A stretch of DNA of 64,000 nt from Episyrphus balteatus (taxonomy: Eukaryota; Arthropoda; Insecta; Diptera; Syrphidae): contig NC_079136.1 in the NCBI RefSeq assembly GCF_945859705.1, positions 117,177,028-117,241,027 on the forward strand. Reading direction: 5' to 3'. Every line of letters begins with the position of its first letter. Position 1 is the first letter of the stretch. Shown here piece after piece: positions 46,365-57,786 of the stretch. Position numbers and translations under genes: made by a program. The notes beneath the pieces were generated by a model. That model did no database searches. It was not told the origin of the DNA and worked only from the letters and a program-made list of their open reading frames with translations.

Positions 46365-46740
46365 ATTTCTACATGACAACGTATAATAAATTTTATATCA
46401 TCTAAAAGCTTATTATTTTAGCTTTTAATATTTACCTCAATCATGTTTCTACGACATTTAGAAAAGAAGCTGAAATTTTTTTTAATACATTTTTATAAAA
46501 AAAATGTTTCTTCCATTTCGATTTGATCAATTTTATTATTTGACAACTTATAAACAATTTTATATTATTAGAAAGCCTTTAAACCTTTAAAAATATGCCT
46601 CAATCATATCTGTACGACACCTACAAAAAGAGTTAAAATTTTTTCAAGACAATCATGTAAAAAAAAAACTGAGATTACGGTACTTCCCTCACTGGTGGCT
46701 GGTGCCGGCAAACGACCTCCCAAAAGTGTTTTGTTCTCGC
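46365..46740 (+). repeat. Family B internal fragment
   Basis: Two diverged ~190-bp units (ACAACGTATAATAAATTTTA, then ACAACTTATAAACAATTTTA) are followed by TGAGATTACGGTACTTCCCT and CACTGGTGGCTGGTG, the post-array block of family B. No TIRs are seen. Confidence 0.6.
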
Positions 46741-46784
46741 TCGTCTCGATCCGTGCAAGCTTCGTACAGTATACATATACAATA

Positions 46785-47869
46785 CATAGGCGGATCCAGG
46801 GGGGGGGGGGGGCACGGGGCACGAAATAGTACTTCAAATTTCTAATAAAGAGCACCAATAGTTTTTAATTGACATTTAATGTTGAAAGTTGGGCTTTTTT
46901 TGAAAATAAGCAAATTTGTGTAAAAACTACGAAATTCAGAAAAAAAATAGTTTTTGTTAGTAAACCCCACGGGGTTTTATTTTTGGATTTTAGGAAAGTG
47001 CCTAAAAATTAATATTAGATAGTTTTTTGCTTGAATTTTTGCATTTTTATATAAAAATAAATTATTTAAACTTTTTTTTTACTCCCAAAATATCGAAATA
47101 ACTATGTAAATAATGACTTTTTTGAATTTTTAAAAAATACGTGTTTTATTAAAGATAAAGGCCAATCGATTGACTTATTAATTTTTAAATTTAGGACCTT
47201 GGGTTACAAAAGGTTAATGCAAATTAAAAAAAAACAAAACTGGGTTTCCCGACAAAAAAGTATGATTCAGTTTTTTTTTGTTATTCTTAGGAACTTTAAT
47301 ATTTATTAGAATGTAGTCTTTAGTATTTGACTAAAAACTACTAGGTCATTAACTAATGGTATAATTATGTCCATAATATTGCAAAATTTTATACAAAATC
47401 AATTAAAAAACGTAAACATTTTTTTTTTTCAAAATTTCATCTTTAAAACTTAATTTCTCAAAAACTATTTGGTGAAACAACTTAAGTCAAAAAATTAAAT
47501 AAAGAATAGATTACTAACTTTAATATAGCACAGAATTGTACGTGCATTTTCTGATTTTTTATATTTTTTTTCTTCCGGCTAATCCAGGAGTAAGAGGGTT
47601 AGCACTTAAGTGGCTTTTACTGTAACAAGAAAATGAAAATTTTTCCTTCCGAATAACTTTTTGGTCATTTGGTACCTATTTTATGTGGGAAATGTGCCTA
47701 AATATTTTTGGCCAGGTTTTAGACCACTGTGGGTCGTTAAAATTTTCTGCTTGTTAGTCAGTCGTATGGTACTTCACTTTATTTCTAACTGTTATTGCTG
47801 TTTTTTTTTGCCAATCCGTCCCTTGTGCCCCCCCCCCCCCCCCAGAAAAAAATCCTGGATCCGCCCCTG
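46785..47869. mobile_element. hAT element, GGCGGATCCAGG family, copy 1
   Basis: The left tip CATAGGCGGATCCAGG and right tip CCTGGATCCGCCCCTG are flanked by a perfect 8-bp duplication ATACAATA (46777-46784 and 47870-47877). A G tract follows the left TIR and a C tract precedes the right one. Its right ~430 bp are closely similar to the second copy at 50817-52345. No transposase ORF. Confidence 0.9.
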
Positions 47870-48039
47870 ATACAATACATACATACATGTAAAGCGACCC
47901 ACGTGAGTTGGTGGTGTTAGGTTTTTTCGTTACGAAATTTCTTGATTCGGTCCCTGCGTTTGAGTCGGGCTCTGACCGCGATAAAATCTATGCAATAGCT
48001 TAAAGACGACAAAAAACATCCGTAAAAAATCCGTTATAA

Positions 48040-48642
48040 CTGTATATTAAATAAATCGTATGAAGACTTCGTGGAGATAAAGGGATTTCCATACTTTTTG
48101 AAAATGTGTGGTAGAAATGCAAATAGGAATGTCCGAAAAAAAAAAATTAAAAAATGATGTATCGAGATTTTTTCGGAAAAAGCAATAGTCGTACTTTTTG
48201 TTGAATCGGTTCTGTTTTCCGGTGGTTAAAGAGGTTCAAGGTTTCAAAAAAAACATGTTTTAAATATATTTTCGGTACTTCGTTCTACCGGTAAATAAAA
48301 AAAAAATACTAAACATTGAAGTACCTATCAAAATTTTTTTTGAGGTTTGAGTTTTCACCGCATTTTTGACTGTTTGAAACTGGCCGAAACTCCGTTATTT
48401 TTTTTTTTGCACCTAAAATGCTTTGATTTGGGTATGTATAAAAAAAAACTTAAAATTGACGTATATCGAGTTTTTGTCGGGGCAAAGCGGGGCATTACTT
48501 TTATTTGAAAACCGGTTCTGTCCTACGACCGACGGTGGCGGAAGCCCAAGATTTCTGAAAATAGTTTTAAGAGTATTTCTGAATCTTTTCGCCGAATCTC
48601 AAAAAACTTAAGTATGGCATCATATTTATGATCCACCCTGTA
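48040..48642. repeat. Degenerate tandem pair, ~300-bp period
   Basis: Blocks ATGTCCGAAAAAAAA, TATCGAGATTTTTTCGG, CGGTTCTGTTTTCCGGTGGT and AAGGTTTC near 48130-48250 recur diverged near 48431-48560. It ends ATCCACCCTGTA, a possible inverse of TACAGGGTGATTC at 46053. Confidence 0.5.
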
Positions 48643-48652
48643 GATTTCATCG

Positions 48653-49308
48653 CTATGTTTTTTCATGGTTGGTTAAAAATGTCCTTGGTATGTTTCAATT
48701 TCTGGAAATTTTTTGCCATGGATTTATATTATCGGGCTTTTAGTGATGTTGAAGGTATTACCATCATTCTCGCATGCTTTTATTTTCCAAACTGCTAGAT
48801 GAACAACAAGTGCATAGAAAATCAAATGATTTTAAAGTTTTTTTTCTCTCCATTTATTATTTTTTTTTTTTTTTGTTTCCACTCCATTCTGCACCTTCAT
48901 TTTTCTTTCGATGATGATGATGAAGAAAGACACAAGAAAAAAAAAAAGAGAGAAGGTGAAAAGGATTAAAAAACATGTGTGATGACACATTTCACAGTTT
49001 GCTATACCAGACACACACACAAAATACACATACAAACTTATATAGCACTTAGATTGCTAATGGGATTTTCAAAAACTGAAAATGTGAAAATGTCACATTG
49101 CTATTCTGGAAAATGATTAGAAATTTTATGAAGAAAGAAACATTTAAAATGAAGAAAAATTCATACAAGAAGACAAACGAAAAAAAGATATAGAATTTTA
49201 CCATTTAAGTTAAGCTTTAGACAACTAAGTTTTGAAACAAATATACTTGTTTCGATTCAGTTTTGTTTTAATTTTCTGTTTTTTTTTTTCTCTCTCTACT
49301 ATTTTCAG
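48653..49308 (+). other. Putative intron end with 3' splice site
   Basis: A strong pyrimidine tract (49276-49306, T runs then CTCTCTCTACTATTTTC) ends in CAG at 49306-49308. This is a consensus insect 3' splice site. Upstream DNA is AT-rich with a GATGATGATGATGA microsatellite near 48911. Confidence 0.6.
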
Positions 49309-49455
49309 ATGACAAATTAAAAAAAGGTGTTTTGGAAAAAGATGTTCTATTCTCGATGTGCCATGTGTCCAAGTGAAGAACAAATTTAATTAATATTTTT
49401 TTGTATGTTATCAAAAGTTTTAAAGATTTTTATTTTAATGAATTATATAGAATAG
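49309..49455 (+). promoter_or_regulatory. Three upstream ORFs in the putative leader
   Basis: Upstream ATGs open at 49309 (3 codons), 49342 (15 codons, stop at 49387-49389) and 49438 (5 codons, stop at 49453-49455). All close before the main ATG at 49498, so they would be expected to dampen or regulate its translation if the exon is real. Confidence 0.35.
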
Positions 49456-49561
49456 TTATAAGGTGAAAAAAGACACGTGTCGTGAACAGCAACCGGAATG
49501 GAAATAATAGGGTATTTGTATTTTTTCGGACTTGTCACAGTCATTGGAATATTTTCACAAG
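49309..49561 (+). CDS. First coding exon: leader plus signal-peptide-like N terminus
   Basis: An internal exon bounded by CAG at 49308 and the donor GTAAGT at 49562-49567 (exon end CACAAG). The first 189 bases would be 5' leader with three tiny upstream ORFs. Translation starts at ATG 49498-49500 (GGAATGG context, purine at -3 and G at +4); an in-frame TGA at 49483 excludes an earlier start. The reading frame gives 21 residues, MEIIGYLYFFGLVTVIGIF then SQ, and stops in phase 1 at the junction. The charged start, 16-residue hydrophobic core and small/polar end resemble a signal peptide. Signal-peptide exons ending in phase 1 before a long intron are common in secreted and cell-surface (for example immunoglobulin-type) genes. 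The gene itself cannot be named from this piece, and no downstream exon is seen in the remaining 14 kb. Confidence 0.6.
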
Positions 49562-50816
49562 GTAAGTTTAGAAATTTTATATTTTTATAATATAACCTTG
49601 GTTTAAGTGTGTTATTTTTATCATGCGAAAATGAAAATGTAACAAATGTGGAATGAAAAAAGAATGGTCCGAAAAATTACCTTTTTAAGGACTAAAATTA
49701 AGGTTTACCTACCATATTATGACCAAATTGGAAAAAAGTGTTTTTCTCAAAACGGGTCTAAAGATTTTGATTGAAAAATACATGTAGGTAATGTTGCTAA
49801 TAACGTACTTTCGAAATAACTAAAATTAAAAAAAAGTAATTTTCGGATTTAAAAAAAAATTTCGTGATAATTTCTTTTTTTTTTTTTTTTTTTTTTGAAA
49901 ATGGATGAATATAATTTTTTTTAAACTTTGTTTTTATGTATCGATCAATACTTCCTTTTAATGACTTACCAATTTTGTTTGTAAATTTTTTGAAAGCTTT
50001 TATGACTATTCAAAAAAAAAAAAAGGCTCTGATCTTTTTCTAAAATAAAATTTTTATTGGTATAGCTACCTAAATAAAATTAAATGACTTCGTTTGAAGA
50101 TGTTTTTGTTACTTTATTCCAAATTTCAGATATTTTTTAAGTTTTTTATTTTTAAATTTCTTTAAAAAAATAATTTACCTCCGTGCATTTTATTTATTTT
50201 GGGCTTTGGATGAAAATTTTTGTAAAGTTTATTTTTCAATTATATCTAATGTCAAAACTAAGAGCTAAAACAACATAGACTGAAAAATTCTTGTAATTTT
50301 TTCTTTTTTTTTTACATTTTTTTGCATTTCTGGAAATGATGCGTTGGATACTCGTGTCCGAAAACCTAGGACGTTCAGTGAGTGTCAAATAAAATTTCCA
50401 AATTTGGAAAGATTTTTTTGCCAACTAACCAATCACAGACGTGAAATTTGACAAAATATGTAATTCCTTAGTTTTCTGCACCAACCCATTTTGTTAAAAA
50501 AAAATTTTTTTTTGAACTAACTTAAAGGAGTTAATTTTCTATTATTTCCTTAAAATCGAAAAAGTTCAAAATCAAAATCAAAAGAGAAGTTGTTGATAAT
50601 AGTTTATGATTTTTTCATTAAAGGTATATTTTGTGGAAATTTATAAAATAATTTTTTTAGGAAATTTTATAATCAAAAACAGAAAAAATATTATAAAATT
50701 TGGTTTTAAGTTTCAAAAACGTCTCCTTAAATGGATTTGACCTTCAGACGAAGTATGCCTTTTAAATTTTTGTATTGTAGGTAATATAGAAATTTTAGAA
50801 ATTGTGTTTTGAAAAT
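49562..50816 (+). other. Putative intron start
   Basis: It begins with the consensus donor GTAAGTTT. The rest is AT-rich with poly-T at 49876-49896. No downstream acceptor-exon-donor combination was recognised. Confidence 0.5.
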
Positions 50817-52345
50817 CACCGGCGGATCCAGGGGGGGGGGGGCACGGGGGCACGTGCCCCCCCCCCCCCCCCAGAACTGGTTCATACTTAAAGCAAATCA
50901 AATTATAAGAGTTGTTAAAATATATGAATAACAGAAAGAACTTGGGTGAAACTCTTGTCTATTTCTGGCTGAAAATGCGAATTTTATTGTTTGTTGCATC
51001 CCTTTCCCATGAAAAGCTCCACCTCACATATAAATAAACGACTATTTGTTGAAGGGTAAACACGAATGTTTTTTCGATTAAAAAAAAAGTGTGTTTTTTT
51101 TTTTAACTTCAACGTGATTTTGGTGAAAAATTTTGATATGGACATCGACAATAAAATTGCACCCCGAAAATAAAGACCCCTTGAAAAAAACTCCTCAAAA
51201 GCGACCCTTACTTATAGATTTTTATAAACATTATGTTATTGAGAAAATTTCTCCAGGGATACCTTTAAAAATATGTAAACAAAATAGTGTCCCAAATTTC
51301 AAAAGAATCGGTGCATTAGTTTTGACGTTATGAGGGGCACCGGCTTTAAAAACTTTAGTTGTGGGGAGAACGCTTTAAAGTTTTGAACTCTGGACTAAAA
51401 CGTTCGTAAGCGAAGTATTAAAATACCCATAACTTAGTCAATTTGGCTCCAATAGACCTACAATTTGAACACAATATTCTTGAGATATAAAAAAATTTAG
51501 TTAGTAAGTTAGTTTGAATATCGATTACAAGTGAAACTTATAAAAACGTATTAAAAAAGCAAAAGAGATTACACATGTATTTTTCAGTATTTAAATACTG
51601 AATTATTCACTCTTAAATAAAACAAAGCTATTATTACGTATCATGTATTATGCCTACGCTTGAAACAGCTCTATTCCGAAAACGATTGGATTTACAGAAA
51701 AATGCATAAGGCAATTTTTGTAGATAATTTTATGCCGAACAGATTTTCCATAGACCCCCATTGTACTCCGAGCAACAGGTCACGAGATACATGAGATTTT
51801 CGTGACCTTTTGACCTCTATAACTTCTAACGCAGTAGGAATTTTTCCGCAGATAAAACCTAAAATTACTGGGCTATAAGAACTAGGTCATCAAATAATGG
51901 TATAAATATGTCCATGATATTGCAAAATTTTATACAAAATCAATTAAAAAACGTAAACCTTTATTTTTTTCTTAATTTTATCTACTCAATTTCTCAGGCA
52001 CTATTTAATGAAACAACTTAAGTCAAAAAATAAAATAAGGAATAGATTAGGTACTAACTTTAATATAGCACAGGATTGTACATACATTTTATGATTTTTT
52101 ATATTTTTTTTTTCTCTCGGCTAATCAGGAGGTAAGTAGATAAGCACTTAAATGGCTTTTACTGTAACAAGAAAATGAAAATTTTTCCTTCCGAATAACT
52201 TTTTTGTCATTTGGTACCTATTTGATGTGGAAAATGTGCCAAAATATTTTTGGCCAGGTTTTAGACCAAAATACTGTAATTTCTGATTTTTTTTGCCAAT
52301 CCGTCCCTTGTGCCCCCCCAGAAAAAAATCCTGGATCCGCCCCTG
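50817..52345. mobile_element. hAT element, GGCGGATCCAGG family, copy 2
   Basis: The tips CACCGGCGGATCCAGG and CCTGGATCCGCCCCTG are flanked by TTGAAAAT (50809-50816) and TTGACAAT (52346-52353), matching 7 of 8. Next to the left TIR is a G12-CACGGGGGCACGTG-C18 block. The right part is similar to copy 1. The middle (50880-51840) is absent from copy 1. No transposase motif seen; the ORF at 51133-51333 is unrecognised. Confidence 0.85.
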
Positions 52346-52571
52346 TTGACAATCGTTAGATCTTAGTTTTTGTTTAAATAGTTTTTCTTATAATAAAAAT
52401 TAAAAAAAAAAAAAAAAACGAATTGGTAGGTACTGAATTTTTCGAAATATGTTTCTGTTGCAAACTGCTCATTTCAAAGTTGCTCAAAATGCTCTCGTGT
52501 CGTCTTCTTTGAAGAATTTTGCCGTCATCCATATAAGTAGAGCAATTTGGAAAAAGTGTTGCAACTGTTTA

Positions 52572-54064
52572 CAGTGGCGTACGTTGAGTTGCCGGGGCCC
52601 CGGGGCAAGACTTAATTTTGGGGCCCCTTTCATATTTGGGGGCCACTTAGATACAAAAACAAAAGTACGTATACGCCATACATTTTTTTTTATGGCTTAT
52701 TTATTTTTAGGTTTATTTTAATGTTTTATTATGTTCGTAATGCACTTTGCTATACTTACTTAAAATTTTTATCATAAAAGTAGCAAATCATTATACTAGG
52801 GGCCCCCAAAATTGAATATTTAGAGACCCCTAAAATAATTTTTTTTTTTTAGCTTAGAATTGATAGTTCTTGGGGCCTCTGTTCTGAAGTAATATGAACA
52901 TGTACATATTTGATTTTCCATCATTAAACATAACTTTTTTTTTACTGTGCGCCCCCTGAAAAATTAATTTTGGGGCCCCAAAAATTAAATATTTAGAGTC
53001 CCCTAAAATAAAAAATTTTGAAGCTTAGAATTGATAGTTCTTGGGGCCTCTGTTCTGAAGTAATAAATACATACTATAGGTTAGGTATTTGATTTTCCGT
53101 CACCAGACATAATTTTTTTTATTTTGGGGTCCCTGAAAAACTATTTTTGGGGCCTCAAAAGTGAGTGCTTAGAGGCCCCTAAAATATAATATAATTTTTT
53201 TGGAGCTAAGAATTAATAGGTATTGGGGCCTCTATTCTGAAGTAATATTCGAAATGCCACCTATAAAATAATGTTTTTATTTTGGGCTCTGATGTATTTA
53301 TGTTGGGCCCCTGAATTGATATTTAATTTTCCATTTGATTGTTTTGAACCACTGAAGTAATAGCTTTTGAGGATCCTCAAATAATATTTGTCATGACATC
53401 AGAAAATTTAATGAATATTTTTGGGCTCCATAGTAATAGATTTTGGCCCCCAAATTAATATTTGATCGGCTCTCAACTAACGGGGTACCTGAAAAATTAT
53501 TTTTTGGGACAATTCATATAATATTTTTGGAGCCCCGAAGTCATATTTTTTGGGGCTCATAAAGTAATATTTAGTAATCCATCAACAAATGTAGGTACCT
53601 AATTTAATTTAAAAAACAATTTTTTTTAATTTAATTTTTTTTTTGACGCCCCGAAGTAAAGGCTTCTGGGACCCGTGGCCTGAAGTTGTTTTTTTGCTTT
53701 TTTGGGGCCCCTAATGTATTATTTGTGGTTGCAAAGATTTTTCAAGTAATATTTTTTGGGGCCCTAAGATAAAATTAAAATTTTTTCTTTTAAAAAAGCA
53801 GTTTATTTTTTTGGGGCCCATGGGGTAACCTTTTTATTAAATCAATATATATTGTGTGGCTACCAATGCATTATACATTACACTGAATGATAAAATTTGT
53901 CTCCCTTGTATCCGAAGTGATTCAAATACATTTTAATTTATCTACTTCGTAACTCAATTTATTCTAAAAGTTTCCTCCTCTGCATTGTCTCCAGTTGGGG
54001 CCCTGGGGTCGGTCGGGGGCCCCGGGGTGCCGCCCCGCTTGCCCCAAGGGAGTGTACGCCCCTG
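52572..54064. mobile_element. hAT element built of GGGGCCCC-rich degenerate repeats
   Basis: The tips CAGTGGCGTACG and GTACGCCCCTG are flanked by a perfect 8-bp duplication ACTGTTTA (52564-52571 and 54065-54072). GC-rich arms (CCGGGGCCCCGGGG; CGGGGGCCCCGGGG) lie just inside. The interior repeats a pattern near TTTTGGGGCCCC(T)AAAATTAATATTT roughly every 60-120 bp in decayed form. No transposase. Confidence 0.9.
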
Positions 54065-54098
54065 ACTGTTTAAGATTTTTTTTTCCATCTAGTGATAT

Positions 54099-54360
54099 GG
54101 CGCAAGGACACAAGGCCCAGGGACATTACGTCCACTTTTTATGTATGGGCTTTATTTATATCCCACTCGAGTAAGGCCCACATTCAAATTGGGGCTTATG
54201 TCCCACTCGAAGGACATAAGCCCCATAAATAATAAATGGGTGTTATGTCCCTGCGCTGACATAAGACCCACATTCAATTTGGGGCTTATGTTCGACTTGT
54301 AAATAAAAATTAAACTTTGCATACCTAGTATGTCCTTGGGCCTTCTGTCCCTGCGCTGCC
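54099..54360. mobile_element. ~262-bp MITE with GGGACATAAG palindromes
   Basis: The left tip GGCGCAAGGACACAAGGCCC and right tip (reverse complement) GGCAGCGCAGGGACAGAAGG are related TIRs of about 40 bp. Internal GGGGCTTATGTCCCACTCGA and its near-inverse repeat. It lies 35 bp from the preceding hAT element. The target duplication is unclear. Confidence 0.6.
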
Positions 54361-57300
54361 ACCAAGAGAAAGAACATAGAAATATTCCTGACCACCAATT
54401 TGCATTTTTTTTTTTTTCTAAAAATTGAACTGTTATCGGGCCTTGAATCCCTTCAAAATGTTAAAGCCATTCATATCGCTGGAAGCTCTTTAAAATTTGC
54501 TAAAAAACAAAATGAGGAAGTTGTATGTCAAAACTTTGTTTTATGGCGTTTTTTTTTTCAAAGTTTCAAGTCACTCGAAACTTTTTTCAATCAAATATCT
54601 TGTATGGATACAGAAAAGTAACATTTTATTTGAATTTGTTTGAAAACGTAAAAATGAAAAATTGATATGCCTTCAGAAAAACACATTCAGCTTTTTAATT
54701 TCCTTTGATGATAAAACAAAAGTATTAAAACACCTAAAAATCAATTTTGCATTCAATCGGTTTGTGTGTTATTTTTTTTTTTTACTTTTTTTTTTTAACT
54801 TTTCATTGAGGGGAGACTATAATTCCTTTGAAATTCTACCTATATACCTTTATCTTGATTTAACAGCATCGATAACCATAACTACCGATATAATTCGATA
54901 AACTTGAATTCATTCCTTTTGGCGACAATCATGCGGACCATGAACACAACAAAAGAGAGTGTCACTTACAATATCCCCCCTTTATGCGATATGATCTCTC
55001 TTTCTCTCTGCTCTGGGGTTGTTGTGTGTTATCTCTGGTAGCACAATAGGTTTCGTTCGCGACAGAACAAAGGCAAACGTATCAAAAGGATATAACCCAG
55101 ATACCGAGATATGGCTCTCAGATGTTTTGGTTTATTGTAGGAAAATAAACCAAAAACCAAACCCACACATTGTAAACAACACACAAACTCAAAATGGTCC
55201 AGCATTGGCGGGCGGTTTGAATAGCGAAGAAGATTCGTTATATTTGGACAAAGGACCCCTATATAAAGGGGGGGGGGGGGAAGGATATTCTTTTTCTGCC
55301 AAAACCAATGACAAAAAAAAAAAATTAAATTACAGAAAAGAACACAAAGTTTCAAAGAGTTTGTTCCTAAAATACCACAAACTCACATACCTATATATAG
55401 CTATCTACAATTGTGATTGTAACATGAATGTCCTGATTGGATTGATTAAAAGGTACCATAGGGGATACAGGTGGCGCTGGCGGCGTGTGTATGTGTGGAA
55501 GAGAGTTTGCATTGGGCGCCATTCGTTAGCAATCATCATAAAGGTAGGCCTATCTGCCCGCTGATTTTTTTCTTTCTTTCATTCAATTCTTTTTTTTTTT
55601 GTGAACTTGTGGCGTTTCTAATTCAGTTTTCCACCGCCAACACCGCGACCGCGCTATGTCAGGATCCTTTTTTGGCGAAGTAATTTAAATGTAGCCACCA
55701 TTCAAAATTAAATATTTACAAAGACAGGTGGTGGTAGTGTGGGAAGAGCAAAAAAAAAAAAAAATATCTATGCATTTTGCAAATCCTCGAATATTTGTCC
55801 ATATGCAAAGGATTTTTCAATTGTCTATGTGTGTGTGTGTGTGAGAGTTTTTTTTTGTTAGCTACCTAAATTGAATTAGAAATTTATTTATTCATTTTGC
55901 CAATGTAAATTTTCTGTTCAAAAACTGGTACATTTGGCCATTATTAGAGTGGGAGTTTTAAAATTGGTATCTTTCTGTTTGGTTGTGTGGGTGAATGTTC
56001 CTATGTTTGTGTATTTTTACGGTATGACCAGGTAATTTTACTTTTGCTTAACCGCACAACCTTCTATTTGTTAATTATTCATGAATTTTTATGAAATGCT
56101 TGTGGAATTCCAACAACTGCTGGCATAGAAATTAACCTTTATGACAAACATACACACACACACACTCACACACAGATACCATATGAACTTACTCTATATA
56201 GGATCCTATCTGGTTCTCTGTTTTCTAGGTTATATGGGAATGTTTGGTGTTGTAGAATGTAGATTTTGCTAGAGGTATGGAAGTGACCAGCATTTTTGTG
56301 TGTGCACACAAATTCCATGGTTAAGTGAACAGCTTTGGGTAATGGAATTGTGCATCGTCGTCATAGTCATATCCTCTGGCTTCCATGTTGGGAGGAATAT
56401 GAGCAGAAACAAATTTGACTATAATTTCATATTTATGATCACTTTTTTTTTTTTTTTGGTAATACCTACATATTTTTTTTTTTGGTTTTTTTGTCTTTTG
56501 TGAGAAAAAGCACACTGCACTTTGGGGGTATTTTTGTGTATGAAAAGAATAATCTCTTGAGGGTTTTTATGTATTTTTATTTTTTGTTTTCGAAAACTGT
56601 CGGGACTGTCGAGTATGAAGTAAAAGTCTCAGGTGAAAATGAAAAGAATGCAAAAACAACAAGAGGACATTCTTTTAAGACATCAACTAGGAAGAATTTC
56701 AATCTCCTGAATTCAAAATTTATTCAAGAAAGTTAGATTGAAGGATATTGTGAGTCTGACTTTTCTTTAGCCTTGAATATTTTTGATAATATTATTGAAT
56801 GCCACATCATTCAAAGATCAGAATATTTTAATTTAAAATAAAAAACAAGTTTTCAAAATTTGAATTGAAAAACCTACTGAAAAACCTACTTTCCTTTTGT
56901 ACTCACATATCTGAACGGGAAATATGATATACCTACTTAAGTAAATCTAAAAAATTGGAATTATTGCAGTGGTCTATGATTGTGAAAGAAATTTCTTTAT
57001 TTTGATGAGATAAAAAGTATTTTAAAATAGTTCAAATATTTCATCGCCAGTGATAAAAGTGCGGCCCTGGCATCCCATTTCAAAAAATTGTTTTTCAAGA
57101 AAAAAAAAATTTGAAATTAAAAAATTATGTAAATTGTTTTTTATTTTTTCTCAATGAGATAACAAAACATTTTTAATAAACTATCTTTCATTGAAGTCGG
57201 TAAAGTCATTTACGAGAAAGTCAGAGACTGAGAAAACGGTCAAAGGTACCGGAAGAAAATGCCCAAAAAATATTTTTTTCATACCAAAAATAGGACACAT

Positions 57301-57780
57301 AAGAAATGTTGTAATCAAGTGACATTTACATGCATAAACGACTAATGAAAGTTATTTTAATGGGTGGAAATAAGTTAAAGGTCTATAAAAGAAAAAGGTC
57401 TTTTTCATACCAAAAGACTTTATGTAAATTCTGTTTTTGGTCAGTGTTTGATGAGTGTTTGAAGTGTTGAATCATGCAGAACAATGGGTCCAGGGAAATG
57501 AGAGCTTACACGCGTAATTGTTTATTTAATGATTTATCGTTTTGTCATGATCTTCACGAAATATTTATAGCCATTTTTACTACTATGGTTTTCAATAATT
57601 AAAGCAATTTTGAAATGATTTTGGTAAAAATATTCGATTAATAGTTGTACAAAAATGGTCTATTTTATCGATTGAATTATTTTGTATGGTAGTGGGAGAT
57701 AGTCCTCGAGGCAGCGAGAGCACTGACGGAGAAAACATGCTAAAATAGTTTTTCCTTCTAGTACAATGTAACATAAAATT
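54361..57780. other. Mostly unique spacer with CA/GT microsatellites
   Basis: (GT)n lies at 55827-55842 and (CA)n at 56152-56174. A G10 run falls at 55269-55279. The longest ORF in the window (55019-55564, 181 residues) crosses that G run and is low-complexity, lysine-rich and lacks a recognisable domain, so it is not called a gene. The stretch 56030-56110 holds TTAATTATTCATGAATTTTT, a homeodomain-like TAAT cluster. Confidence 0.35.
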
Positions 57781-57786
57781 CACTAG

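Noticed and set aside
48905..48925. GATGATGATGATGA repeat as coding (poly-Asp) sequence
   Set aside because: Short microsatellite in AT-rich intron-like DNA with no ORF context.
52572..54064. GGGGCC repeats as a C9orf72-like hexanucleotide expansion
   Set aside because: The motif is GGGGCCCC spaced by AT-rich DNA, not a contiguous hexanucleotide run, and it lies inside a hAT element.
55019..55564. 181-residue ORF, the longest in the window
   Set aside because: It crosses a G10 run and A-rich tracts, is lysine-rich and low-complexity, and has no recognisable domain, splice context or Kozak support.
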